Shown: piece by piece, positions 53,170 through 60,643 of the stretch
How positions within the stretch are numbered: position 1 is the first letter of the stretch
Layout: each line of letters begins with the position of its first letter
NCBI RefSeq assembly: GCF_900292035.1
Contig: NZ_OMPO01000001.1
Span: 1,495,192 to 1,559,191, forward strand
Length of the DNA: 64,000 nt
Reading direction: 5' to 3'
Origin: Blastococcus sp. Marseille-P5729
Lineage (GTDB): Bacteria > Actinomycetota > Actinomycetes > Mycobacteriales > Antricoccaceae
Notes under the pieces: generated by a model
The model's input: only the letters and a program-made list of their open reading frames with translations
Database searches by the model: none
Told to the model about the DNA's origin: nothing
Translations under genes and position numbers: made by a program

Positions 53170-54042
53170 TCAGCGGTCGGTGAACACAACCGTCCGGTGG
53201 TCGTTGAGGAACACCCGCCGCTCGCTGTGCCACTTCACCGCGCGCGCCAGCACCTGAGTCTCGACGTCCCGCCCGACGCTGACGAGGTCCTGCGGGGTCA
53301 TGGTGTGCGACGCGCGAGCGACGTCCTGCTCGATGATCGGACCCTCGTCGAGGACGTCGCTGACGTAGTGCGCGGTCGCACCAATGATCTTCACGCCGCG
53401 GTCGTGCGCCTGGTGGTACGGCTTGGCGCCCTTGAAGGACGGCAGGAATGAGTGGTGGATATTGATCGCGCGGCCGGCCAGCCGCTCACACGCATCACTC
53501 GACAGGATCTGCATGTACCGGGCGAGGACGACCAGGTCGATGTCGTACTCGTCGACGAGCTCGAACATCCGCGCCTCGGCCTGCGCCTTGGTGTCCTTGG
53601 TGACCGGGATGTGCTCGAAGCGGACGCCGTACCCCTCGACCATCTCGCGCAGGTCGGGGTGGTTGGAGACGACGACCGGGATGTCGATGCCCACCGAGCC
53701 GTGCCGGAAGCGGAACAGCAGGTCGTTGAGGCAGTGCGCGATCTTGCTGACCAGCACGAGGGTCTTCATGGGGGTGGCGACGTCGATGATCTGAGCGGAC
53801 ATCTCGAAGTCGTCGGCGACCGGCGCGAACTGCTCGCGCATACGCTCCAAAGCCGGCACCTCGCCGGGGAACTCCATGAGGATCCGCGCGAAGAACCGCC
53901 CGGTGAGGCGGTCGGAGTGCTGCTGCAGGTCGAGGATGTTGGCGCCCCGCTGGTAGAGGAAGTCCGTCAGCGCGCGCACCACTCCCGGCCGGTCCGGGCA
54001 GGTGAGGGTGAGCAGGTACTCGGGCTTTACGGAGTCGGTCAT
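53170..54042 (-). CDS. purU: Formyltetrahydrofolate deformylase
   Basis: 290 residues. N-terminal ACT domain (about 8-85, LTLTCPDRPGVVRALTDFLY) and a formyltransferase-like catalytic domain with N-H-D residues in INIHHSFLPSFKGAKPYHQA and GATAHYVSDVLDEGPII. It releases formate from 10-formyl-THF. The ATG at 54042 overlaps the stop of the methyltransferase (ATGA). Confidence 0.95.
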   Translation of the reverse strand: MTDSVKPEYLLTLTCPDRPGVVRALTDFLYQRGANILDLQQHSDRLTGRFFARILMEFPGEVPALERMREQFAPVADDFEMSAQIIDVATPMKTLVLVSKIAHCLNDLLFRFRHGSVGIDIPVVVSNHPDLREMVEGYGVRFEHIPVTKDTKAQAEARMFELVDEYDIDLVVLARYMQILSSDACERLAGRAINIHHSFLPSFKGAKPYHQAHDRGVKIIGATAHYVSDVLDEGPIIEQDVARASHTMTPQDLVSVGRDVETQVLARAVKWHSERRVFLNDHRTVVFTDR

Positions 54043-54662
54043 TCGGTTCCTTGGTTCTTCATCATGCTGACGATCCATGGTGCGTCATCTCGCCACGGCG
54101 AGAGCTGCCAGTCGCTGAAGCGGTGCAGCTCGGTCAGGCCCAGCTCCCGCTGATGGCGCTCGAGGTCGGCGACGGGGTACTCGCGGTCGGTGCGGAATCC
54201 GAGCACCAGCCGGCCGTCGTCCGCTAGCCGCTTCAGCAGGTTGGCGAGGACGTCGCGCTCGGTACCGGGCGCAAGGCACGGCATCACGTTTCCGGCCAGC
54301 ACGACGATGTCGACCCGCTCGGGCAAGCCGGCGGCGGTGAGGTCTGCCGGACCGACCTCAAGTAGGTCCCGCACCTGGTAGGCGACACCCGGGAAGTACT
54401 CGCGCGCCACCTCGATCAGCCGAGGACTGCGGTCGACGCCGAGCACGCGGTGGCCCGCCTGCGTGAGGGCCGCGGCGACTCGCCCGGTGCCGCAGCCAGC
54501 ATCGAGGATCGCCGATTCCCGCTCGGCGAAAGCGTCGATGAAGCGGGCCTCGCCTGCGACGTCATCGCCGTTGTCGTACTTCGTGGTGAACTTCGCGACG
54601 TACTCCTCAAGGCGCGCACCTTCGGGGCGCGTGACATCGAAGCGAGTCTGCGGAGTGGTCAT
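54039..54662 (-). CDS. Class I SAM-dependent methyltransferase
   Basis: 207 residues. Motif I ILDAGCGTGRVAAALT (about 50-65), GVDRSPRLIEVAREYFP and VLAGNVMPCLAPG fit small-molecule methyltransferases. Translated with purU through stop/start overlap, so a link to one-carbon metabolism is possible but not shown. ATG 54662 has GGGAGA upstream. Confidence 0.85.
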   Translation of the reverse strand: MTTPQTRFDVTRPEGARLEEYVAKFTTKYDNGDDVAGEARFIDAFAERESAILDAGCGTGRVAAALTQAGHRVLGVDRSPRLIEVAREYFPGVAYQVRDLLEVGPADLTAAGLPERVDIVVLAGNVMPCLAPGTERDVLANLLKRLADDGRLVLGFRTDREYPVADLERHQRELGLTELHRFSDWQLSPWRDDAPWIVSMMKNQGTE

Positions 54663-54724
54663 CAGAAGATTCTCCCAAGAGCACGCGGCGAACGGCGTAG
54701 CCGGGTACTGCATGGCGAGAGCGT

Positions 54725-54790
54725 TCAGCCCGTAGCGGACTCAAGCTCGGTGTGCACGAAGTCATCACCTTTGTACAAGATCGGCTTTGG
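54725..54790 (-). pseudogene. Scar of a VapC toxin C-terminus
   Basis: A short minus-strand frame reads PKPILYKGDDFVHTELESAT and then stops; (L)LxKGDDFxxTD is the conserved C-terminal motif of VapC PIN-domain toxins. An in-frame TAA lies immediately upstream and no PIN catalytic residues remain, so only the last 21 codons survive. No antitoxin remains were recognised around it. Confidence 0.5.
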
Positions 54791-54817
54791 TTACACCCTG
54801 CCGCTAGACGAACGGCG

Positions 54818-55432
54818 CTAGTCGGCAGCGACGCGAGCAATGAGGCCGCAGAAGTCATCGATGAGCTCGGCAGCGCGCTTATCGGTGTCGGCGGCGGCCA
54901 CCTCCCGGCCGGCGGTACCGGTGACAGTCGTCAGGACGACGACCAGAGCCTCGCCGTTACGTCGCTCTCCGGCGCGGATCAGCCGGCCGTTCTGGCGGAC
55001 CCATTCGGCGGCTACCCGCCGGCGCATCGCGTTGAACCCCGGTGGGCCGTCGCCTCCGAGGAATAGGGCGGTCAGGTCGGCGTCCCGCCGGCACTGCTCG
55101 AGGTAGCCGCGCGCACCTCGTACGAACAGCGACACCGGGTCTGCCTCGCCGGACTCGCGCGCCCGGGCAACCTCTATCGCGGCCGCGTGCGAGCAGCGCG
55201 CCTCGTACTCCTCGTAGAGGGCGATGAACACGTCGGGCTTGCCGCCGAAGTGGTGATAGAGACTGCCGACCGAGGCTCCCGCCTTCTCGACGATGGAGGT
55301 GACCGACGCGTCGATGTAACCCACCCCCACGAACACGGCCCGGGCGGCGTCCAGCAACGCGGCGCGCATGAGCGCGGCGCGGCCGTTGCCACGAGGATGC
55401 GCTGCATTCTGCGGAGCCGTCGGGGTGGTCAC
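54818..55432 (-). CDS. TetR-family transcriptional regulator
   Basis: 204 residues. The N-terminal helix-turn-helix is at about 22-70 (ALLDAARAVFVGVGYIDASVTSIVEKAGASVGSLYHHFGGKPDVF), the TetR signature with the SLYHHF recognition-helix end. The ligand domain is typical in length. It is transcribed divergently from the DUF985 cupin gene, its most likely target. The GTG at 55432 has no Shine-Dalgarno, so a leaderless start is possible. Confidence 0.9.
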   Translation of the reverse strand: MTTPTAPQNAAHPRGNGRAALMRAALLDAARAVFVGVGYIDASVTSIVEKAGASVGSLYHHFGGKPDVFIALYEEYEARCSHAAAIEVARARESGEADPVSLFVRGARGYLEQCRRDADLTALFLGGDGPPGFNAMRRRVAAEWVRQNGRLIRAGERRNGEALVVVLTTVTGTAGREVAAADTDKRAAELIDDFCGLIARVAAD

Positions 55433-55504
55433 CAGGTGAGCATACCGGCTGGACCGAATCCGATTCGGTTTGCGTTCGCGCTCGGTCCTGGCGGTGCTGA
55501 GCGG

Positions 55505-55936
55505 ATGATGCGCGGATACTATTTCCCCGGCGGGGACCTCGCCGACCCGGAGTCTCTGGGCATGCGCCCGCACCCAGAGGGCGGCTGGTACCGGGAGCTC
55601 TATCGCAACGATCTGTCGGTAGCGACTACGCGCGGACGGCGTCCGCTGAGCACCGCGATCTCGTTCCTGCTGCGGCCCGGCGAGGAGTCGGCCTGGCACC
55701 GGGTTGCCAGCGACGAGATCTGGTTCTGGCAGGGCGGGGGCGCACTCGAGCTACGGACCGGCTCGGACGGCGAACGTCCGACATCCGAGGTCACCTATCA
55801 ACTGGGCGTAGGAGGTCAGCTTCTGGTACCGGCAGACACCTGGCAGACGGCCCGCCCGGCGGACGACGAGTCGGTGATCGTGGGCTGCGTCGTCAGCCCA
55901 GGTTTCGACTTCGCCGACTTCCAGTTGCTCGACTGA
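55505..55936 (+). CDS. DUF985 cupin family protein
   Basis: 143 residues. GMRPHPEGGWYRELYR, LLRPGEESAWHRVASDEIWFW and QLLVPADTWQTARP are the DUF985 (PF06172) signature, a small cupin with possible metal-binding histidine in SAWHR. Function unknown. Starts at ATG 55505 (or 55508), divergent from the TetR gene. Confidence 0.87.
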   Translation: MMRGYYFPGGDLADPESLGMRPHPEGGWYRELYRNDLSVATTRGRRPLSTAISFLLRPGEESAWHRVASDEIWFWQGGGALELRTGSDGERPTSEVTYQLGVGGQLLVPADTWQTARPADDESVIVGCVVSPGFDFADFQLLD

Positions 55937-55997
55937 CGACCAGCCACGAGACGACCCGCCTATTCCTCGAGCGCAGCCAGGCACTAGCACCAGCCGG

Positions 55998-56534
55998 CTA
56001 GCTCGCGGGCGACCCCTGGGGCGGGATCTGGCCCCGGGTACATGCCGGTGAGGCGCGTGAGAAGCGGTAGAAGTATTTGGTCACGTAGAGCTCGTCGACG
56101 ATCGTGGTCATCATCAACACCAGGTCAGGTCCGTCGGTGAACATCACGTTGTCCATGTCCAGGTCACTGTCGGAGTACTTGCTCACCCAGGTGCCATCCA
56201 CCAGTCGCTCCATGCGGAGGTAGGGCGCCACGCTGCTGACGATGTGTCCGTCCTGGTCCTCGATCGAGTCGATCAGGACGCCCTGCTCCTTCTCGGCGGA
56301 GGTCCAGGGGACCTTGGCGTCGCCCCGCATCGAGAAGTGGATCTCGCCGTCGGAGTTGGTGATCTCGAGCGTTTCGCCACCTGCGGGAGAGAATGTGCCC
56401 GGGGTGTAGAGCGAGCGGTCGCGGAAGATGATTGCGTAGCTGCCCGAGCGGTGTCCGGCGTCCTGTTCGGAGAAGCCGGTCAATTCCCACTTGCCGAGCA
56501 GTGCTGTCGGGTCAGTCGTCTGGGGTGCGGGCAT
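55998..56534 (-). CDS. Unrecognised soluble protein, 178 aa
   Basis: Starts at ATG 56534 and reads as real coding sequence (LLGKWELTGFSEQDAGHRSG, GETLEITNSDGEIHFSMRGD, FTDGPDLVLMMTTIVDEL). The strand-rich pattern GKWEL...SYAIIFRDRSLYTPGTF resembles a lipocalin-like or DUF-type beta barrel, but no family is recognised. No signal peptide. It starts the lower-GC accessory stretch and could be an orphan immunity-like protein; that is a guess from position. Confidence 0.65.
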   Translation of the reverse strand: MPAPQTTDPTALLGKWELTGFSEQDAGHRSGSYAIIFRDRSLYTPGTFSPAGGETLEITNSDGEIHFSMRGDAKVPWTSAEKEQGVLIDSIEDQDGHIVSSVAPYLRMERLVDGTWVSKYSDSDLDMDNVMFTDGPDLVLMMTTIVDELYVTKYFYRFSRASPACTRGQIPPQGSPAS

Positions 56535-56561
56535 AGCCGAGTTCTCTCAGTAGGGGTCGGG

Positions 56562-56765
56562 TCAGGGGGTCAGCGCGGCGCGTAGCTCTATGGAGTTGTC
56601 ATCGTTGCAGCGCCAGGCCTCGGCTTCGTCGCCGAGGTAATAGGTTACAGTCGCCGCTTTAGCTTTGAGGTCACACTGGATGATCGCGGCAAGGGGTTCG
56701 CCTAGTTGGTCGTCTTGGTTGTCGAGCCAAGTGTTTTGACGACGCCACGCAGAATTCGGGCAGTT
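56562..56765 (-). pseudogene. Open frame without a start, probable frameshifted tail of the next gene
   Basis: Minus-strand frame reads QNTWLDNQDDQLGEPLAAII, then TYYLGDEAEAWRCNDDNS before its stop at 56562. It has no usual start codon and begins inside the last codons of the 56702-56962 gene in another frame. A single indel near 56735 would join the two into a protein of about 130-150 residues. Not recognised. Confidence 0.4.
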
Positions 56766-56962
56766 CTACGATGTATGTCCCCGCGAATATCGCTTCGTTC
56801 AGGGCCGTATGCCGCCACAAGCATCTTGATGGTATTTGCTTCGTAGAAGAGGATCATGGCTGCGTGGTCAGCAGGTTCTTCGGCAAGAAAGTATTGGTCG
56901 TTGGTGAGCTCGTCGACGAGCGCAGCGGTGGTCTCGTCATCGACGGTCAGCGTGATCGGCAT
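56702..56962 (-). CDS. Unrecognised small protein, probably truncated by a frameshift
   Basis: 86 residues from ATG 56962 (GAGGGG just upstream); an ATG at 57031 would add 23 residues. Reads PITLTVDDETTAALVDELTN and AMILFYEANTIKMLVAAYGP. No family recognised. The likely original C-terminus continues in another frame (56562-56765). Its GC content is below that of the core genes. Confidence 0.5.
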   Translation of the reverse strand: MPITLTVDDETTAALVDELTNDQYFLAEEPADHAAMILFYEANTIKMLVAAYGPERSDIRGDIHRRTARILRGVVKTLGSTTKTTN

Positions 56963-57048
56963 CGTCCCCTCGATTCCTCCCTGCTCTCCCGGCAACTGGT
57001 TCGTTGCCTCGTTGAATCGGTGAGCCTTCATGGCGAACGCATCTGGCG

Positions 57049-57088
57049 ATGTCGAAACTAGGCAGAAACTAGTGCTGATTCGACATCT
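57049..57088 (-). terminator. Nested hairpin after the immunity-like gene
   Basis: GATGTCGAA (57049-57057) pairs with TTCGACATC (57080-57088), and inside it ACTAG (57058-57062) pairs with CTAGT (57070-57074). It begins 40 bases past the stop of the immunity-like gene and probably ends the toxin-immunity transcript. Confidence 0.5.
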
Positions 57089-57127
57089 GCTATTTCTGCA
57101 TTGAGGAGGCCCCAGTTATGATCACGC

Positions 57128-57562
57128 TTAGTCGGTACGCGCTTCAGGCGGATTGATTGAGGCCGGGCGCAGCTTTTCGCGAATCACGGAGATGTCGATA
57201 GCGTCCACGTCCCACTTGAGCGCGTCGCTACCGGTCAAGTAGTGTGCAGTAAGTACCGCATCGCCGTAGGCGTAGATGAATATTTCAGCAAACGGGGATT
57301 CTGGCGCGGTCCCGATGTTGTTTCGCCAAATATCCTGAAATGCTTCGCTAGCCTCCTCTCGTGTCTTGATCTTAAGGTTCGCATTGATGCTAGATTCCCC
57401 AGCTCGGTAAAGGGAGCTCACCGTGGACACTATGGAATTAGCGTGATAGTTGAGAATGGAGTACCCCTCGAAGGGGCCTTTTCTGGTGGCATTCGGATCC
57501 GTCCACACCGCTCGAGAAAGGTCCATTCGCTGTTGGTCGGAGCTTGGAAAGCTGTAGATCAT
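57128..57562 (-). CDS. Probable immunity protein of a polymorphic nuclease toxin
   Basis: 144 residues, start ATG 57562 overlapping the toxin stop (ATGA). It reads SFPSSDQQRMDLSRAVWTDP, REEASEAFQDIWRNNIGTAP and FAEIFIYAYGDAVLTAHYL; no immunity family is recognised. The gene is clearly lower in GC than the core genome. Position directly after a toxin tip, small size, acidic/soluble character and matching composition are the usual signs of an immunity gene. Intact, unlike the toxin. Confidence 0.65.
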   Translation of the reverse strand: MIYSFPSSDQQRMDLSRAVWTDPNATRKGPFEGYSILNYHANSIVSTVSSLYRAGESSINANLKIKTREEASEAFQDIWRNNIGTAPESPFAEIFIYAYGDAVLTAHYLTGSDALKWDVDAIDISVIREKLRPASINPPEARTD

Positions 57563-58919
57563 TTATCCTGCCCATATGTTCTCTTATAGTCCTGGCCGTC
57601 GGTATTGATGAACTTCAGCGCTCGGTCGGGTTCGAACTCTAGATTACCGTCGGAGTCAGTTCCTACGAATTCTATTGCGACTGCACGTGGTCTAATTTCG
57701 GGCTCATCAAAGGTAAACTTGATCTCTCCTTCTACGGTGAGTCCGTCATTGACGAGTGCAGCCCAGTCATTCTCAACCTTCTTGTAGGCGCTGGTGTTGA
57801 AGTTACCGTTCTGCGGGAAGAGGTTGTGCAGGCCTTGGTCGAGCATGAAGCGGTGCGCAACGACGTGGCCGGCATGGTCGCCCTTGATGACTCCGTACTG
57901 ATTGGCTCCCACGGCCACGCCACCGGACACGTCTCTCTGGTGTGACATTTCCTCGCTGGTGCGTCCCATTCCCTCGAACGAGTGGCGCGAATTGAATTTG
58001 GACTCGACGGTGCGGGTGCCGTGCTCGGTCCACGTGACGGTGTTGCGCACGTCCGGCTTGTCTCCCGCGGACACCGACGTGGTGGTGACGGTGACGGGGC
58101 GGTGGAACCGTCGCCGAGTTCGGTGAGCCGGTCGCTGATCGCGTCGTAGGCGTCCGTCCCCCCGTCGTCGGGGTGTCCCGCCTGGTCGGCGTCCTGACGG
58201 GGGTGCAGGTCCGGCGTGATCCCGGTGGCGTCGTACAGTGCTCCGGCGGGCACCAGCCGTCGCCCCGTTGTCCCATACCGGAACTTTCAGAGGGGAGATC
58301 GGGGTGCCGGTCGGCGAGCGCGTCGAGGGCGTTGTGCCCGCAGTCGGTCGTGTCGATGTCATCCGGGTTCGTAGGCGTCGACGGATCTTCCGGCGTGGTG
58401 GGCGCGTCGTCGCCGCGACCGGGGTCCGGATCGCTCCCGGAGGAGTCGGCCGGGGCGCTGTCGGCTGTGGTGGTCGGATCCGTCGTGGTGGCCGCGGTGG
58501 TGCCGTCGCCACCGGGCAGATCGAGCCCCGAGATGTGGTCGCGGATCGGACCCTCGGCCTCGACCGATGTAGTCGCGTCGAAATCTCCGGTGTCCCCAGC
58601 GGGGGCGGCCGTGTCACTGTGCTGGTCGACCGCCGGCAGCCCGTCGGGCGTCTGTGTGGCATCGGTTTCACGCCCGGCGAAGCGACCGCGTCGGAGTCAC
58701 CTGTCTCTTCGCCGGGCATTGCCTCGCCGGTGTCCGTGGCCGTGTCGCCAGCGTCTCCCGAATTGGTAGCGCCCCCGGTGTCGGGCGTGACGGACTCGCC
58801 GCCGGGGGTCGGGTCGGCCCGTCGGAGGTGCCCGGGTCGTCGGCGAGCCCCGCGGCGTCAGTGATGTTGGAGGCGCCGGACGAGTCCCCACCCGTCCCGC
58901 CGAGATCGTGCATCGCCTG
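57559..58919 (-). pseudogene. Polymorphic toxin with C-terminal DNA/RNA non-specific endonuclease, frameshifted upstream
   Basis: The last about 180 codons (57559 to about 58095) are intact and encode a nuclease tip of the Endonuclease_NS_2 type: KGDHAGHVVAHRF (active-site GH), NLFPQNGNFNTSAYKKVEND and IRPRAVAIEFVGTDSDGN. Upstream the protein continues only by switching frames: DAYDAISDRLTELGDGST (about 58100-58180), VDQHSDTAAPAGDTGDFDAT to NALDALADRHPDLPSES (about 58285-58640), DTGEAMPGEETGDSDAVASP (about 58650-58790), and DLGGTGGDSSGASNITDAAG (about 58830-58913). These are acidic, Thr/Pro/Gly-rich linker sequences. The N-terminal delivery domain is missing: a glutamate dehydrogenase fragment takes its place. 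Confidence 0.7.
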
Positions 58920-58924
58920 CAGCG

Positions 58925-59345
58925 CTCACAGTTGACCGGTCAGCGCGCTCGATCTCTTGCAGGACGGCGATGTCGTCAAGTGCGGCATCAACTCGTACGC
59001 CGCCCGATATCCCGGGGCATCGAGTCCGCGATCCGTGCGATGTTCTTCTGGGCATCCAGGTCGTGGTCGCGCAGCGCGTCGGCGAGGTCGTCGTCCCACG
59101 ACCGGGCTGCCTCGATCACCTTCGCCTCGAGATCTGCCAGTCGGTCCAGCGGCAGATCCTCGACCGCGGTGTGGTCGTCGACCCGGATGAGGAACTCCAG
59201 CCGGGCGAGGGGCGACTCACCGGACTGTGTCGAGTACTCGTACGAGGCCCCGCCGAGCTCGCGCATCAAGATGTCGGTCATCCGGACGCGCACGGGCGTC
59301 GAGTAGCGGTCTCGGGAGAGGAATACCAGCGCCGAGTAAGTGGCG
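58925..59345 (-). pseudogene. Internal fragment of the large NAD-specific glutamate dehydrogenase
   Basis: The minus-strand frame from the IS edge reads ATYSALVFLSRDRYSTPVRV, MTDILMRELGGASYEYSTQS, LARLEFLIRVDDHT and LEAKVIEAARSWDDDLADAL, which fits the internal region of the 180-kDa NAD-GDH (Rv2476c type; PRDRY-x-T...R and W-x-D-x-L blocks). Near 59000 the frame breaks, and neighbouring frames continue with GYRAAYE and DAALDDIAVLQEIERAD. Only about 140 of some 1600 codons are present; both ends are missing. It abuts the IS256 inverted repeat on one side and toxin linker sequence on the other. Confidence 0.65.
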
Positions 59346-60543
59346 TCCCGCATAGTGGTGTAGCGCGGTCGCCGAGATCGTCACCGGCGTGTTCGTCGGA
59401 CGAAGACGCGGCCACCGCGTGATCCTTCGAGTGAACCCTTACAGCACTCTCGAACGGAGTCATCACGATGACCGCTCCTCACATTGTCGACCCTGCCGGC
59501 CTGCTCGGCGAAGCCCTCGCCGAGGCGAGTCCCGCCTGATGCGCTCGCTGTTGCAGACGATGATCAATGCCTTGCTTTCCGCTGACGCCGACGCCGTCGT
59601 GGGCGCCGAGTATGGCCGACCCACCCCGGGGCGCACGACGCAGCGCAACGGCTACCGCCACCGCGACCTGGACACCGGGGTCGGCACTGTCGAAGTCGCG
59701 ATCCCCAAGCTCTGCAAGGGCACCTACGTCCCCGCGTGGCTCCTCGAACGCCGCAAGCGGGCTGAGACCGCGCTGATCACCATCGTGGCCGACTGCTACC
59801 TCGCCGGCGTCAGCACCAGGCGGATGGACAAGTTGGTCAAGACCCTCGGCATCGACTCGCTGTCGAAGTCCCAGGTGTCCCGAATGGCAGCCGATCTGGA
59901 CGAACACGTCGAGCAGTTCCGCCACCGAGGGCTCGATGCGACGGGACCGTTCACCTTTGTCGCCGCCGACGCGCTCACCATGAAGGTCCGCGAAGGCGGA
60001 CGCGTGGTGGGAGTGCACGTGCTGGTCTCCACCGGCGTCAACGGCGACGGGCACCGTGAGGTCCTCGGCATGCGGGTGGCCACCAGCGAGGCCGGTGCGG
60101 CGTGGAACGAGTTCTTCGCAGACCTGGTCGCCCGCGGTCTGTCGGGAGTCCGGTTGGTCACCTCGGACGCTCACAAAGGCTTGGTCGAAGCGTCGCAGCG
60201 AACCTGGCCGGCGCGTCCGGGCAGCGCTGCCGCACCCACTGCGCCGCCAACCTCATGTCCGTGACGCCGAAGTCGATGTGGCCGGCGAGATCCGGCGTCG
60301 CACCGACGCCGTCGGGATCTTCCCCACCCACGAAGCGATCGTGCGCCTGGTCGCAGCGGTGCTGGCCGAGCAGACCGATGAATGGGCCGAAGGCCGCCGG
60401 TACCTCGGACTCGAGGTCCTGGCCCGCAGCCACATTAACATCGTGCCCACCACCGAAACCGAGATCGGAGCTGATCATCTGCCTACACTTACCGCCTGAC
60501 CCACCCCACCGAAGGAACGCACCGCTACACCACTACGAGGGAC
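59346..60543. mobile_element. IS256-family insertion sequence, defective
   Basis: Inverted repeats of 21 bp with two mismatches: GTCCCGCATAGTGGTGTAGCG (59346-59366) and the complement of GTCCCTCGTAGTGGTGTAGCG (60523-60543). They enclose a decayed IS256-type transposase. At 1198 bp it is shorter than usual, in line with an internal deletion of about 200 bp. The flanks (TAAGTGGC on the left, TTGACACG on the right) do not repeat each other, so no target duplication is seen. Confidence 0.8.
59468..60499 (+). pseudogene. IS256-family transposase, frameshifted and internally deleted
   Basis: Starts MTAPHIVDPAGLLGEALAEA at 59468 and hits a stop near 59538, where a one-base loss breaks the expected LMRSLLQTMINALL join. 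The main frame then reads GRTTQRNGYRHRDLDT, STRRMDKLVKTLGIDSLSKS and VAADALTMKV (first catalytic Asp) through RLVTSDAHKGLVEA (second Asp). A further shift near 60185 leads to AANLAGASGQRCRTH and NLMSVTPKSMWPA. It then jumps near 60285 to EIRRRTDAVGIFPTHEAIVR and EWAEGRRYLGLEVLARS. The missing 70-75 residues include the DDE glutamate, so it cannot be active. Confidence 0.85.
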
Positions 60544-60643
60544 TTGACACGAGGGTGGCCAGTTGCGCGCGCTGGCGCGCCAGTATCCGTCATCCGCGCG
60601 GGACCGGGCCGGACCGTGAGGTGCTACTTGTCGCAGCCGCGGT

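Noticed and set aside
59337-60552. Target-site duplication flanking the IS256 element
   Set aside because: The 8-9 bases on each side do not match each other.
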